DNA from: Woeseiaceae bacterium
GTDB lineage: Bacteria > Pseudomonadota > Gammaproteobacteria > Steroidobacterales > Woeseiaceae
Direction of reading: 5' to 3'
NCBI GenBank assembly: GCA_028277185.1
Contig: JANQGQ010000012.1
Span: 62,001-126,000 of the forward strand
DNA length: 64,000 bases
Positions 15,153-23,142 of the stretch are shown in pieces. The notes beneath the pieces are model-generated. The model was not told the origin of the DNA. It searched no databases and saw only the letters and a list, made by a program, of their open reading frames with translations. A program made the position numbers and the translations under genes. The number at the start of each line of letters is the position of its first letter. Positions within the stretch are counted from its first letter, which is position 1.

Positions 15153-15896
15153 TTACAGGTTTCTCAGGAGCGCTGCCAGGAAAAGCCCGAACGCAATCGT
15201 GACTGAGAAGCTCGCCATGGTTCCAACGAGGATGTACTCGTTTATTTTTCTGTGGTTCTTCTCTTTTGTATCGCCGAATCGAAGAATCGATTTGGCCGCA
15301 AGCAAGAACCCGATTGCAGCAAACTGATTCACCAGGATAAAAGTCAGAATCAGGAATCGCTCGAGCTGACCGATCGTCTTTCCGGCGTCAGTCAAGGTAT
15401 CGGAGCCCTCGATGTCTTTCGTCCATCTCTTGCAGATCAGTCCGATTACGATCGAAAACGGCCATATGACGACAACGTATCCGATCAGGACGAGAAGCGC
15501 ATCTACACTCGCGATGTATTCGCTTGCGCCGTCAACCAGGGCCCACTGATCGGAAATCGTCAGCCAGACCCATCCGAGTACCAACAAGTGTAAGAGTTGG
15601 TCGATAACGAACCAGCTCAAGCGTCCGGGTGGCGTGTAGGACTTGGCCAGATCGATCCCGAAGTGGGTTAGACTGATTACTGCCGCGACAGCGACCGTTT
15701 GCCAGGATAGCGTCAACAGCAACGACAAAACCGCCAGAGACAGCGCGCCGTGTATGGCTGCATGGGCATAGAGTCGCTTCGACGCATAGTGTTTTGCATA
15801 CCGCTCGTCTACCCACGCCGAAGGTTGCAGGACGAAGTCTCCGAGGATATGTGCCAGGAGCAAAAGCAATAGCAGTGGCAATTCGACGACGCTCAT
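15153..15896 (-). CDS. DUF3307 family membrane protein
   Basis: 247 residues with several predicted membrane segments (about 6: near residues 5-20, 45-75, 90-115, 130-155, 175-200, 225-245). The N-terminal signature LLAHILGDFVLQPSAWVDER and a nearby HAAIHGALSLAVL / SLTHFGIDLAKS His/Asp-containing pattern identify DUF3307. The function is unknown. It overlaps the SatD gene by 4 nt (ATGA), is translated second, and DUF3307 genes are known to neighbour SatD genes. Base composition is lower in GC than the Rnf block next door. The three conserved His/Asp positions inside membrane segments might bind a metal or ligand, but that is speculation. Confidence 0.85.
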   Translation of the reverse strand: MSVVELPLLLLLLLAHILGDFVLQPSAWVDERYAKHYASKRLYAHAAIHGALSLAVLSLLLTLSWQTVAVAAVISLTHFGIDLAKSYTPPGRLSWFVIDQLLHLLVLGWVWLTISDQWALVDGASEYIASVDALLVLIGYVVVIWPFSIVIGLICKRWTKDIEGSDTLTDAGKTIGQLERFLILTFILVNQFAAIGFLLAAKSILRFGDTKEKNHRKINEYILVGTMASFSVTIAFGLFLAALLRNL

Positions 15897-16534
15897 GCCC
15901 TTGTCTCCCAGCGTACGTAGTCTCTGACATGTTGGATGTAAGCTTTTATCAGTTCCAACCTGGCAGTCGAGATACGCCCATTGATGGTTGACTGGCTTTT
16001 CCCCAACCGCTCTGCCAGGACGCTTTGGGATTCGTTGTATGCAAGGCTATAGAATGCGGTTTCTGCGGAGTAGCCGGACCAGTTGCTGATTATGTCGTCC
16101 GCAAAACGGGTAACCAGCGAGAGTGACCGGTCTGTCTGTTCCCATGGCGCTTTGATAATCAGTCTTCTGTTTGCCCTGGTCAACTCATCCATGCCCCTGC
16201 CCGATAGCAGAAAGGCAGGACCGTCGGACTCGGAAACTCTTTCTCCTCGAAAGGTGATATCACCAATCCCAATGGAAATTCGTGTGTCCCAGGTGCTGCT
16301 CTTCCTGCGGGACTGCGATATTAGTTTCGAGCGAATGATTACGGCCGCAAGAGCGGCTGCAGACGCTGAAGGAACGACCATCTGAAAGCTGTCGCCGCGA
16401 TAAATGCTGTATTCGGCCTGATGCGATTCTCTCAGTTTTTCGAGCGCTTCTTTCAGGGTCCCGATCAGTCGCGCTCTGGGAGAGATATCACGCGATTTCA
16501 CTATGTCGCCGGTTAGAACGGCGTAAGTTGCCAT
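15893..16534 (-). CDS. SatD family protein: cyclase-like domain plus helix-turn-helix
   Basis: 213 residues from the ATG at 16534 (AGGA, 6 nt spacing); a TTG 21 nt upstream in frame is less likely. SatD takes its name from the Streptococcus mutans sat (secretion and acid tolerance) locus. Seen by eye, residues 1-125 follow a class III nucleotide-cyclase plan: first strand VLTGDIVKSR with Asp10, a hairpin IYRGDSFQMVV with Asp48, then RISIGIGDITF and GPAFLLSGRGMDEL. Asp10 and Asp48 are where cyclases place their two metal ligands. The C-terminus has a sigma-like helix-turn-helix (VLAERLGKSQSTINGRIS). It forms a two-gene unit with DUF3307. The family call is solid; the cyclase resemblance is my inference, and it might only bind nucleotides. 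Confidence 0.85.
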   Translation of the reverse strand: MATYAVLTGDIVKSRDISPRARLIGTLKEALEKLRESHQAEYSIYRGDSFQMVVPSASAAALAAVIIRSKLISQSRRKSSTWDTRISIGIGDITFRGERVSESDGPAFLLSGRGMDELTRANRRLIIKAPWEQTDRSLSLVTRFADDIISNWSGYSAETAFYSLAYNESQSVLAERLGKSQSTINGRISTARLELIKAYIQHVRDYVRWETRA

Positions 16535-16572
16535 GCGGTGTCCTGTTCGAATCAAGACGAATGCTGTCCAAG

Positions 16573-16610
16573 AGTATAGGGGAAAACACCGATAATTTGT
16601 AAGTATCGGT
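16573..16610 (-). promoter_or_regulatory. Promoter with overlapping palindromic operator for satD-DUF3307
   Basis: On the minus strand a -10 TATACT (16578-16573) lies 18 bp from a -35-like TTACAA (16602-16597). A perfect 7-bp inverted repeat, ACCGATA at 16588-16594 and TATCGGT at 16604-16610, brackets the -35 element. A repressor bound there would block RNA polymerase. The helix-turn-helix of SatD makes autoregulation the simplest guess. Confidence 0.55.
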
Positions 16611-16656
16611 GAAAATAACGATAAATATGAAATAGCGGCCGAAGAACCGATAATTT
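16588..16656. repeat. Repeated ACCGATAATTT boxes upstream of satD
   Basis: The 11-mer ACCGATAATTT occurs at 16588-16598 and again at 16646-16656. A partial copy CGATAA lies at 16619-16624. Spacing of 58 bp between the full copies and 27 bp to the middle one suggests several sites for one DNA-binding protein, only the first being palindromic. Confidence 0.5.
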
Positions 16657-16906
16657 CGGGCGCAGCCCAATCCGCAAGGCCGCACGCGATCGCCGCCTTA
16701 GTCCGGTACGAAGAGATCGCGCAGGGCGGCGCAACAGGGGCCAGACGCTGTCACGGGCGGCATCGGCACGTACGGGCCTCGCTATCGAGAGCTAACTCCC
16801 GATACGGCGGATCGTTGCTGTTTCTACCCTGGCTGCTGTACAGGCTCCTGCGAGGGACAATACTGCTCAGACAGCAGCTACCGATGAAATCGATCTTCCC
16901 CTGAAT
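16657..16906. other. Non-coding stretch between satD promoter and membrane protein
   Basis: No gene is supported here. An 8-bp inverted repeat, GCTGCTGT at 16832-16839 and ACAGCAGC at 16871-16878, has a 31-nt loop and lies just beyond the end of the minus-strand membrane-protein gene, but without a T tract. Confidence 0.4.
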
Positions 16907-17521
16907 TCATGTAGCTGCAGCGAATCCCTCGCCGAACCGAAGCACAAGCCCCACTATCCAGTAGATGGAGCCGAGTGTCGTAAGGAAAAGCCCGAGCAAC
17001 ACGATTCGCGAGGCGGGTTTTTCGAGGTATTCGTTGATATGCCATAGGATCGTCAGTGTAATGACGGCGCCCTGAACCGCCCAAAAGACCCTCCAGAAAA
17101 ACGCTTCCGCGTCGTCAGCGTCAAACGGCTGCAGCGCGCTGCCGGCACTCGTCAAAACCACGAACGATAAGCCTGCATAGAGTGCGAATACGACGACTGA
17201 TACCAAGCTGCCGTTGACCTTGAATCGGCGACGAGGCTCCGCTCTTTCGATACCGAGAGTACCGGCGCGTGCGCGTATCGCTACATGTGCGGTGATGAAT
17301 ACCATCAGCCCCATGATCAGAGCAGACGCAACCGCAACGAGCCAGCTGGACGATACCGTATCAAGCAAACCCTGGTAGTCGCAGACGTCGCGTTGCAGCA
17401 GGCATAGCTCTCTGATCTGCCAAATCGCCGGAACGGAAATCAGCAGATAAAGTAGCAGGAGCAAGCCGACAGCCTGCTTTGTCGTAAGCGGTCGGACGGC
17501 CTCAGACGCAGGACTGGTCAC
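16907..17521 (-). CDS. Multi-pass membrane protein of unknown function
   Basis: 204 residues from a GTG at 17521, whose first bases overlap the stop of an upstream short frame (GTGA). About five membrane segments are visible: VGLLLLLYLLISVPAIW, WLVAVASALIMGLMVFITAHVA, VVVFALYAGLSFVVLT, AVQGAVITLTILWHI and IVLLGLFLTTLGSIYWIVGLVL. A Cys-rich loop ELCLLQRDVCDY sits after the first segment. I recognise no family. It converges toward satD and is divergent from yfcC. Confidence 0.6.
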   Translation of the reverse strand: MTSPASEAVRPLTTKQAVGLLLLLYLLISVPAIWQIRELCLLQRDVCDYQGLLDTVSSSWLVAVASALIMGLMVFITAHVAIRARAGTLGIERAEPRRRFKVNGSLVSVVVFALYAGLSFVVLTSAGSALQPFDADDAEAFFWRVFWAVQGAVITLTILWHINEYLEKPASRIVLLGLFLTTLGSIYWIVGLVLRFGEGFAAAT

Positions 17522-17675
17522 GGCAGCGGTTTCGCATCCAGGATTTCGACGGTTTCGATAGCCTCGTTGACCCGCTGGAACTCTATCCGAATCGAGTCGA
17601 GCAGGCCCGGGCATTCGCCCGCGATTGCCGAGGTTTCCCCATCGATTCGCTTTTCTCCGATTTCGCGTCCGGCAT
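17518..17675 (-). pseudogene. Probable frameshifted small ORF upstream of the membrane protein
   Basis: An ATG at 17675 has an ideal ribosome site (AGGAGG at 17689-17684, 8 nt spacing) but its frame stops after 30 residues at 17583. In the adjacent frame, protein-like sequence ending NEAIETVEILDAKPLP runs to a TGA at 17518 that overlaps the GTG of the membrane protein. That second frame has no ATG, GTG or TTG start of its own. Adding one G to the four-G run (plus-strand CCCC 17637-17640) would join them into a 52-residue protein. This may be a real mutation, a sequencing indel, or recoding. Confidence 0.45.
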
Positions 17676-17761
17676 CAACGTAGCCTCCTGTTGCGGCACG
17701 AGCATACGACCGGCGACGGCTGAGTATATCGCCGATTCGTGTGCCCCCGCGTTCGTTTCAG

Positions 17762-17791
17762 TTGATTCGACCCGCGCCGCATGCATAGATT
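17762..17791 (+). promoter_or_regulatory. Candidate promoter of yfcC-family gene
   Basis: TTGATT (17762-17767), an 18-bp spacer and TAGATT (17786-17791) stand 51 bp upstream of the ATG at 17843. The remaining bases between 17676 and 17842 show nothing else clear. Confidence 0.35.
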
Positions 17792-17842
17792 GGCGACAAA
17801 GCCCCTCGCAACAACAGCAAACGAACAACAGGCGATATCGAT

Positions 17843-19267
17843 ATGACCGAGCAGTCCGTAGCACCCGCAACCCTCGAGCCGGCCGGCGCGAAACCCCGCT
17901 TCCGCATGCCGCACACGCTGGTGCTGATGTTCGCGCTGATGATCGTGGCGCTGGTCATGACTTGGGTGCTGCCGGCCGGCAGCTTCGAGACCGAGATCAA
18001 CGACGCCGGGCGCGAGGTCGTCATTGCCGGTACCTACGCCGTCGTCGACGATCACCCGAAGATGTCGCCGTTGGCATTGTTCACCGCGATCCCCCGTTCT
18101 CTCGGTCAGGCCCAGGACATAATCTTCTTCGTGCTGCTGATCGGCGGTGCGCTGGCGGTGATCCGCGAGACCGGGGCGATCGACGCCCTGCTCGGGCGTG
18201 TAATCGTCCGCTTCGGCTCGGTGCCCAGCATGCTGATATTCGCGGGCGTATTCATGTTCGCGTTCGGCTCCGCAACGATCGGGATGGCCGTCGAGTACAT
18301 ACCGCTGGCGGGCATACTGATCACGCTCTGCGTCGCCATGCGGCTGGACGCCGTGGCCGCGATCGGCATCATCGTCGTGGGTTACGGCGTCGGCTACGGG
18401 GCGGCGCTGACCAATCCGTTCACGCTCGTCATCGCCCAGAACGTCGCCGAGCTGCAGCCCATCTCCGGCTGGGGCTATCGGCTGGTCTGGTATCTGCCCT
18501 TCGTGCTCATCGGCGTGCACCACGTCTGGAGCTATGCGAAACGCGTGCAGGCTGACCCTTCGAAGAGTCTCGTCGCCGACATCGAGGAGGCACAGCCGCC
18601 CGAACACGTCGAGCCGCCGCCGATGAGCGGTACACGGCTGACGGTGTTGTTGACGACGCTCGGCGCCCTGCTGCTGCTCGTCTGGGGCATCACGCAGCGC
18701 GGCTGGTACCTGACCGAGCTAAGCGCGCTGTTCGTGGCGCTGACGATAGTGGTCGGCTTCATCGCCCGCCTCAAGCTCAACCGCGTCGCAATCGTGTTCA
18801 GCAACGGCGCCGCGGAACTTGCCGGCACAGCGCTGCTGATCGGTTTCGCGCGAGCGATCTCGCTCCTGCTCGAAGACGGCATGGTGCTGCACACGATCGT
18901 CAACTTCATGGCCAGCCCGTTGATCGGGCTTCCGGCCGAAATCTCGGCGGTCGGCATGCTCGGCATCCAGAGCGTCATGAACGTCTTCGTGTCGTCCGGC
19001 AGCGGCCAGGCCTATCTGACCATGCCGCTGATGGCGCCGATCGGCGACCTCGTCGGCATCGAGCGGCAGGTCTCGGTCCTCGCCTTCCTGTACGGCGACG
19101 GTTTCATGAACATGATCGTGCCCACCAATCCGGTGCTCATGGGCATCATCGGTCTGGCCGGTATCCCATACACGCGCTGGTTCCGCTTCATGTTTCCGCT
19201 GATTCTGAAGCTGCTTGCGGCGGCGGCCGTCGCGCTCGTGATCGCGGTACAGATCGGCTACGCGTAA
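17843..19267 (+). CDS. YfcC family transporter
   Basis: 474 residues, about 12 membrane segments. Features of the YfcC/ion-transporter superfamily are FRMPHTLVLMFALMIVALVMTWVLPAGSF at the start, VGYGVGYGAALTNPFTLVIAQ in the middle, and a repeated half ending SSGSGQAYLTMPLMAPIGDL and VPTNPVLMGIIGLAGI. A cytoplasmic loop rich in Glu and Pro (about residues 230-260) separates the halves. Members are predicted to move dicarboxylates or basic amino acids and peptides; the substrate cannot be told here. The gene stands alone, divergent from the membrane protein on its left. Confidence 0.88.
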   Translation: MTEQSVAPATLEPAGAKPRFRMPHTLVLMFALMIVALVMTWVLPAGSFETEINDAGREVVIAGTYAVVDDHPKMSPLALFTAIPRSLGQAQDIIFFVLLIGGALAVIRETGAIDALLGRVIVRFGSVPSMLIFAGVFMFAFGSATIGMAVEYIPLAGILITLCVAMRLDAVAAIGIIVVGYGVGYGAALTNPFTLVIAQNVAELQPISGWGYRLVWYLPFVLIGVHHVWSYAKRVQADPSKSLVADIEEAQPPEHVEPPPMSGTRLTVLLTTLGALLLLVWGITQRGWYLTELSALFVALTIVVGFIARLKLNRVAIVFSNGAAELAGTALLIGFARAISLLLEDGMVLHTIVNFMASPLIGLPAEISAVGMLGIQSVMNVFVSSGSGQAYLTMPLMAPIGDLVGIERQVSVLAFLYGDGFMNMIVPTNPVLMGIIGLAGIPYTRWFRFMFPLILKLLAAAAVALVIAVQIGYA

Positions 19268-19556
19268 CCCGCTCAACCGGGTACGGGGACATCGGCCGGT
19301 TGCGCGATCAGCATTGCGCGAATCTGTCCTCGATTGCCGAAACGGACGTTCCAGGCTATTGCAAAGCACTTCAGTGACCAGGATCGAGCCGGTACTGTCC
19401 ATAGCGATCATCATGGTTCCGTATTCGAACGATCGCCGCAGAAATGACTGCCAGCAAGCTTGCTGTAACCGTCGATCGAATTGCCACCAAGGAACTAAAC
19501 GGATACCCGTGCCAGTTCATCGCCGTGTTGGACCGTTTTTTCAAGAAACCAGCAAT
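19268..19556. other. Non-coding stretch after yfcC
   Basis: About 290 bases without a supported gene. An inverted repeat ACCCG/CGGGT (19267-19282) directly follows the yfcC stop but has no T run. An open frame on the plus strand from 19444 runs antisense through the antitoxin gene and is probably a shadow. Confidence 0.45.
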
Positions 19557-19877
19557 TCACTCGTACTTGACACGAACCTCCACCTTGACCCCTTCCTGCT
19601 CCTGCACGTGGCGCAGAATCTGCAGAAGGTTCCTTGACGTGGGATTGCCGCCCGGACTCAACATTCTGATCAAGCTCTTGGTGTCCTTGCCGGTCAATCG
19701 TGCAAGTGCCGGATACCCGATCGTTGCTTTGATATAGTCGCTGAGGATGCTTCTACCGCCGTCGAGGTCGCCGTCAATGAGGCTTTCAATGGCTTCCTCG
19801 ATCAGCGCAAGGCGGAACTTCGGATCGCGGCGAGCGCGCGCCCTTACTGTATCCTTAAAGTCCCGAGTCAGTGCCAC
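19557..19877 (-). CDS. Helix-turn-helix antitoxin, HigA/addiction-module type
   Basis: 106 residues from a GTG at 19877 with GGAG 7 nt upstream. It starts ALTRDFKDTVRARARRD, then FRLALIEEAIESLIDGDLDGGRSILSDYIKATIGYPALARLTG, a helix-turn-helix (DTKSLIRMLSPGGNPTSRNLLQIL) and a short C-terminal beta tail (VKVEVRVKY). This is the pattern of antitoxins encoded behind Gp49-like HigB/RelE toxins. The antitoxin looks complete, whereas its toxin partner is truncated, so it may survive as an orphan repressor acting on the palindromes at 20106-20140. Confidence 0.82.
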   Translation of the reverse strand: MALTRDFKDTVRARARRDPKFRLALIEEAIESLIDGDLDGGRSILSDYIKATIGYPALARLTGKDTKSLIRMLSPGGNPTSRNLLQILRHVQEQEGVKVEVRVKYE

Positions 19878-20100
19878 ACTGTTTCTCCAAGCCGAAGTAA
19901 CCCTGGTAGCCGGGGCCGAAGTCGATTCTCCGTTCAGACACTCCGCCGCCAACGGGCTTTACATTACTCGTTAGTCCTCGGCCAATTCTGTCCAGAGCAC
20001 TGGTGACCTTGGCTGCGGCTCTCGCATTCAGCTTTTCGAACCACCTGCTGAACGGTGACCGGCCACTCGCTTCCAGATATTCCCGAATTTCAACCGTCAT
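19855..20100 (-). pseudogene. Truncated HigB/RelE-like (Gp49 family) toxin
   Basis: From the ATG at 20100 the product is 81 residues: TVEIREYLEASGRSPFSRWFEKL, AAAKVTSALDRIGRGL, SNVKPVGGGVSERRIDFGPGY. Family members normally continue after 'FGPGYRVYFG' with about 30 residues carrying the final strands (typically LVILLxGGxK...). Here only GYQGYFG followed by LEKQCGTDSGL remains, and the frame ends 23 nt inside the antitoxin gene. The 3' end of the toxin has evidently been deleted with the antitoxin start moved up against it. Loss of the last strands and catalytic residues should abolish mRNase activity. Confidence 0.75.
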
Positions 20101-20105
20101 TGATA

Positions 20106-20140
20106 GTAACTTGTATGTTACCAATAAGTCTATGACTTAT
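20106..20140 (-). promoter_or_regulatory. Two inverted repeats upstream of the toxin-antitoxin pair
   Basis: GTAAC-N6-GTTAC (20106-20121) and ATAAGTC-N3-GACTTAT (20124-20140) stand directly before the toxin ATG at 20100. Paired palindromes in this position are usual operators of autoregulated type II modules. Confidence 0.5.
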
Positions 20141-20290
20141 CGTCAGACTGGTCGAACGAAGAAATTCCCAGATTCCCGGAGTTTTGGCCGGTGTATGTGA
20201 TTGCCACGGTCCGTGGGCTGGACCACTGCTTCCCGGTCTCGGATTTTTGCCCCCAAACGGGGCAACCGCGGGTAGGTCTAGCTCTAACGG

Positions 20291-21664
20291 TCAGCCGGGC
20301 ACCGGCAGGTCCGCCGGCTCTGCTACGGACCGCCGCGACACGAAACGGAAGCGCATCGACAGCAACAGCGCCGCAACCGACAGGCCGACGACGAAGCCGC
20401 CCCAGATGAACATTGGATCCAGCATGAGCTTCACGGCGGCGAGGTAGGCCAGCGGGAACGCCAGCACCCAGTACGAAAAGGTGTTGATGACCATCGCCCA
20501 GGTCGTGTCCTTGTAGCCGCGCAGCGCTCCCGCGGCGCCGATCTGGATGCCGTCCGCGACCTGAAATATCGCCGCCATCAGGAGCAGGCTCAGTGCGATC
20601 CCGGTTACGCGCGGATCGTCGATGTATAGCCCGACGAGAAAGTCGCGGAACAAGAGCATCAGAGTAGCCGACAGAGTCATGAAGAGGCCGCAGTTCATTA
20701 TCCCGAGCCAGCCGGCGTAGCGGGCGTCTTCGAGCCGGCTTCGGCCAAGCTCGTGACCCACGCGCACGACGATGGCCGACGACAGCGCGAGCGGAATCAT
20801 GAAAGTCGTCGTTGCGAGATTGAGCGCGATCTGATGGGCCGCGGAAACGTCGGCACCGCGCGTGCCCATCAGTACGGACGTAGCGCTGAACAGACCGACC
20901 TCGGCCGTAACGGTGACCGAGATCGGTACGCCGAGACGCACAACTTCCCAGAGCACCTCCGGGCGCGGCGGCGACAGCCGGTCGAAAATCGCCAGCGGAC
21001 GGTATGCAGGATCGGCCAGAAAGATGGCGACGAGCGCGAGCATCAGGAGCCACATCGTCAACGCGCTGGCGACCGCCGCACCTGCGGCGCCCATAGCGGG
21101 TGCGCCCAGGTTGCCGTACATGAACACCCAGTTGAAAAAGACGTTGCAGACGAGCGCGAAGATCGAGGTGTACATGATCGGCCGCGTCCGGCCGATGCCC
21201 TCTGTCGTGAAGCGAAACGCGAGAAACACGAAGATGGCGGGCGCTCCGATCACGATGATCCGGACATACTCGACGGTCAGGGCCCGGAAACCCTCGTCGA
21301 TGCCGAGCCACGCAAGCGCGGGGCCGACGAAGGCCCGGACGAGGAAGATCAGCGGGACGCCGATAACGATCGCGAGATAAATGCCCTGCCGGGTATAGCG
21401 CCCGATGAGTTCCGGCGTGCCGGCCCCGTACAGGCGGGCGACGATCGGCGACAGCGCAAGCTTAACGCCGAGGACTATCGTAAACAGGAAGAACCAGACG
21501 CTGCCGCCGACGGCGACCGCGGCCAGCGACTCGGCGCCGAGCCGGCCCGCCATGACGGCGTCGGCAAGCTGCATGCCGGCAATCGCCAGATTGTTAACGA
21601 TCAGGGGGCCGGCCAGGGTCAGGAGCTTTCGGGTCTCCCGCCCCCATCGTGCGCGGAAGCTCAT
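20291..21664 (-). CDS. MATE family multidrug efflux transporter (NorM-like)
   Basis: 457 residues from the ATG at 21664 (AGGA, 8 nt spacing). It has twelve membrane segments in two homologous six-helix halves. Typical segments include LAGPLIVNNLAIAGMQLADAVMAGRLG, VGGSVWFFLFTIVLGVKLALSPIVARLYGAG, and in the second half RLGVPISVTVTAEVGLFSATSVLMG, AAHQIALNLATTTFMIPLALSSAIVVRVGHELG and GIQIGAAGALRGYKDT. MATE pumps export cationic drugs and metabolites in exchange for Na+ or H+. The gene is divergent from the thiolase, with a 179-nt shared upstream region. Confidence 0.94.
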   Translation of the reverse strand: MSFRARWGRETRKLLTLAGPLIVNNLAIAGMQLADAVMAGRLGAESLAAVAVGGSVWFFLFTIVLGVKLALSPIVARLYGAGTPELIGRYTRQGIYLAIVIGVPLIFLVRAFVGPALAWLGIDEGFRALTVEYVRIIVIGAPAIFVFLAFRFTTEGIGRTRPIMYTSIFALVCNVFFNWVFMYGNLGAPAMGAAGAAVASALTMWLLMLALVAIFLADPAYRPLAIFDRLSPPRPEVLWEVVRLGVPISVTVTAEVGLFSATSVLMGTRGADVSAAHQIALNLATTTFMIPLALSSAIVVRVGHELGRSRLEDARYAGWLGIMNCGLFMTLSATLMLLFRDFLVGLYIDDPRVTGIALSLLLMAAIFQVADGIQIGAAGALRGYKDTTWAMVINTFSYWVLAFPLAYLAAVKLMLDPMFIWGGFVVGLSVAALLLSMRFRFVSRRSVAEPADLPVPG

Positions 21665-21843
21665 CGCTGATGTCCTGTCCCGGCGGGGTGAAAAGGGGTG
21701 ACATAATTGCACGCCCTACGCCGCTTGGCAGCCTTTTCGTGAACCACCCGGCAGCCGGAGGCGTGATCGCCTTGGCTCAACCTGGGCAGAGCGATGGTGT
21801 ACCCTTGCCCGCGGTCTGTTTCCCGGAACGAACGGAGAGGCAT

Positions 21844-23142
21844 ATGCTGCACGATGGGCGCGCGATTCGAGTCGCAATTGTCGGCGGTTCGCGAATTCCT
21901 TTCTGCCGGTCTCATTCGGTTTACCGGCAGTGCTCCAATCAGGACATGATGACCACCGCGCTCAAAGCCGTGGTCGACAAGTACGACCTCCGCGGCCAGA
22001 CGCTGGGCGACGTGGCGCTCGGCGCCGTGATCAAGCATTCGCGCGACTGGAATCTCGCACGCGAGAGCGTCATGGATTCCGGATTGTCTTACCGCACACC
22101 AGGTGTGGACCTGCAGCGTGCCTGCGGTACGAGCGTCGAGGCCGCGATCATGCTGGCAAACAAGATCGCGCTGGGCCAGATCGATTCCGGGATAGCGGGC
22201 GGCGTCGACACGACCAGCGACGCGCCGATCGTGTTCAAGGACAGTTTTCGCCGCATCCTGCTGGACGTTTACGCCGCGCGAAGCTTCGGTGCGCGCATCG
22301 CTCCCTGGTTTCGTCTGCGGCCGGGCATGCTCGTGCCCGAGTTCCCGGCCGTGACCGAGCCGCGCACCAAACTATCCATGGGGCAGAGCACGGAGCTCAC
22401 GGCCGAGGAGTGGGAGATTCCCCGCGAGCACCAGGATCAACTCGCGCTGGCCAGCCACATGAAAGCGGCGGCGGCCTACGACGCCGGCTGGTACGAGGAC
22501 CTCGTCGTGCCGTTCATGGGCGCGGAGGAAGACAACAACATTCGTCGCGATACGTCCTTCGAGAAGCTCTCGAAGCTCAAGCCGGTGTTCTCGAAGAAGG
22601 AGAACGCGACCATGACCGCGGGCAACAGCACGCCGCTGACCGACGGTGCCGCGGCGATACTCCTCGCATCGGAGGACTGGGCCCGCAAGAAGAACCTGCC
22701 CATCCTCGCGTATCTGACGTTCGCGAAGGTGGCCGCGGTCGACTTCGTCAACGACGAAGGCCTGCTCATGGCTCCCGCCTATGCCGTGTCCGACATGCTG
22801 AAGCAGGCAGACCTGTCGCTTCAGGACTTCGACTTCTACGAGATCCATGAAGCGTTCGCTGCGCAGACCATTGCGACTCTGAAGGCCTGGCAGTCGGCAG
22901 ATTTCTGTCGCGAGCGGCTCGGTCGCAACGAACCCATGGGGCCGATCGATCTGGCGCGGCTCAACGTCAAGGGCGGCAGCATAGCGATCGGCCATCCGTT
23001 CGCGGCTACCGGGGCACGCATCATCGCGACGCTTGCAAAACTCCTGAACGAGCAGGGCAGCGGTCGCGGCTTGGTGTCGGTCTGTACGGCCGGCGGGATG
23101 GGTGTCGCGGCGATACTCGAAGCCGCGCCGACGGCGCGTTAG
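21844..23142 (+). CDS. Thiolase family protein (acetyl-CoA acyltransferase, FadI-like)
   Basis: 432 residues from the ATG at 21844 (GGAG, 6 nt spacing). The nucleophile lies in LQRACGTSVEAA (Cys94); the other active-site motifs are YEIHEAFAAQT, IAIGHPFAATGARI (His) and VCTAGGMGVAA (second Cys). It thiolytically cleaves 3-ketoacyl-CoA or condenses acetyl-CoA. The long loop domain and the N-terminus (IRVAIVGGSRIPFCRSHSVY) resemble the FadI/trifunctional beta class, but no fadJ-like alpha subunit is adjacent. Its stop overlaps the convergent hypothetical gene by 4 bp. Confidence 0.93.
   Translation: MLHDGRAIRVAIVGGSRIPFCRSHSVYRQCSNQDMMTTALKAVVDKYDLRGQTLGDVALGAVIKHSRDWNLARESVMDSGLSYRTPGVDLQRACGTSVEAAIMLANKIALGQIDSGIAGGVDTTSDAPIVFKDSFRRILLDVYAARSFGARIAPWFRLRPGMLVPEFPAVTEPRTKLSMGQSTELTAEEWEIPREHQDQLALASHMKAAAAYDAGWYEDLVVPFMGAEEDNNIRRDTSFEKLSKLKPVFSKKENATMTAGNSTPLTDGAAAILLASEDWARKKNLPILAYLTFAKVAAVDFVNDEGLLMAPAYAVSDMLKQADLSLQDFDFYEIHEAFAAQTIATLKAWQSADFCRERLGRNEPMGPIDLARLNVKGGSIAIGHPFAATGARIIATLAKLLNEQGSGRGLVSVCTAGGMGVAAILEAAPTAR

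Noticed and set aside
16545..16553. GTTCGAATC resembling the T-arm of a tRNA
   Set aside because: No acceptor, D or anticodon stems can be built around it, and it lies at the start of satD.
19267..19282. ACCCG/CGGGT hairpin as yfcC terminator
   Set aside because: Five-bp stem without following T residues; too weak to call.
19444..19737. 97-codon plus-strand frame through the antitoxin gene
   Set aside because: Antisense to a convincing helix-turn-helix antitoxin for most of its length; the non-overlapping first part shows no family features.
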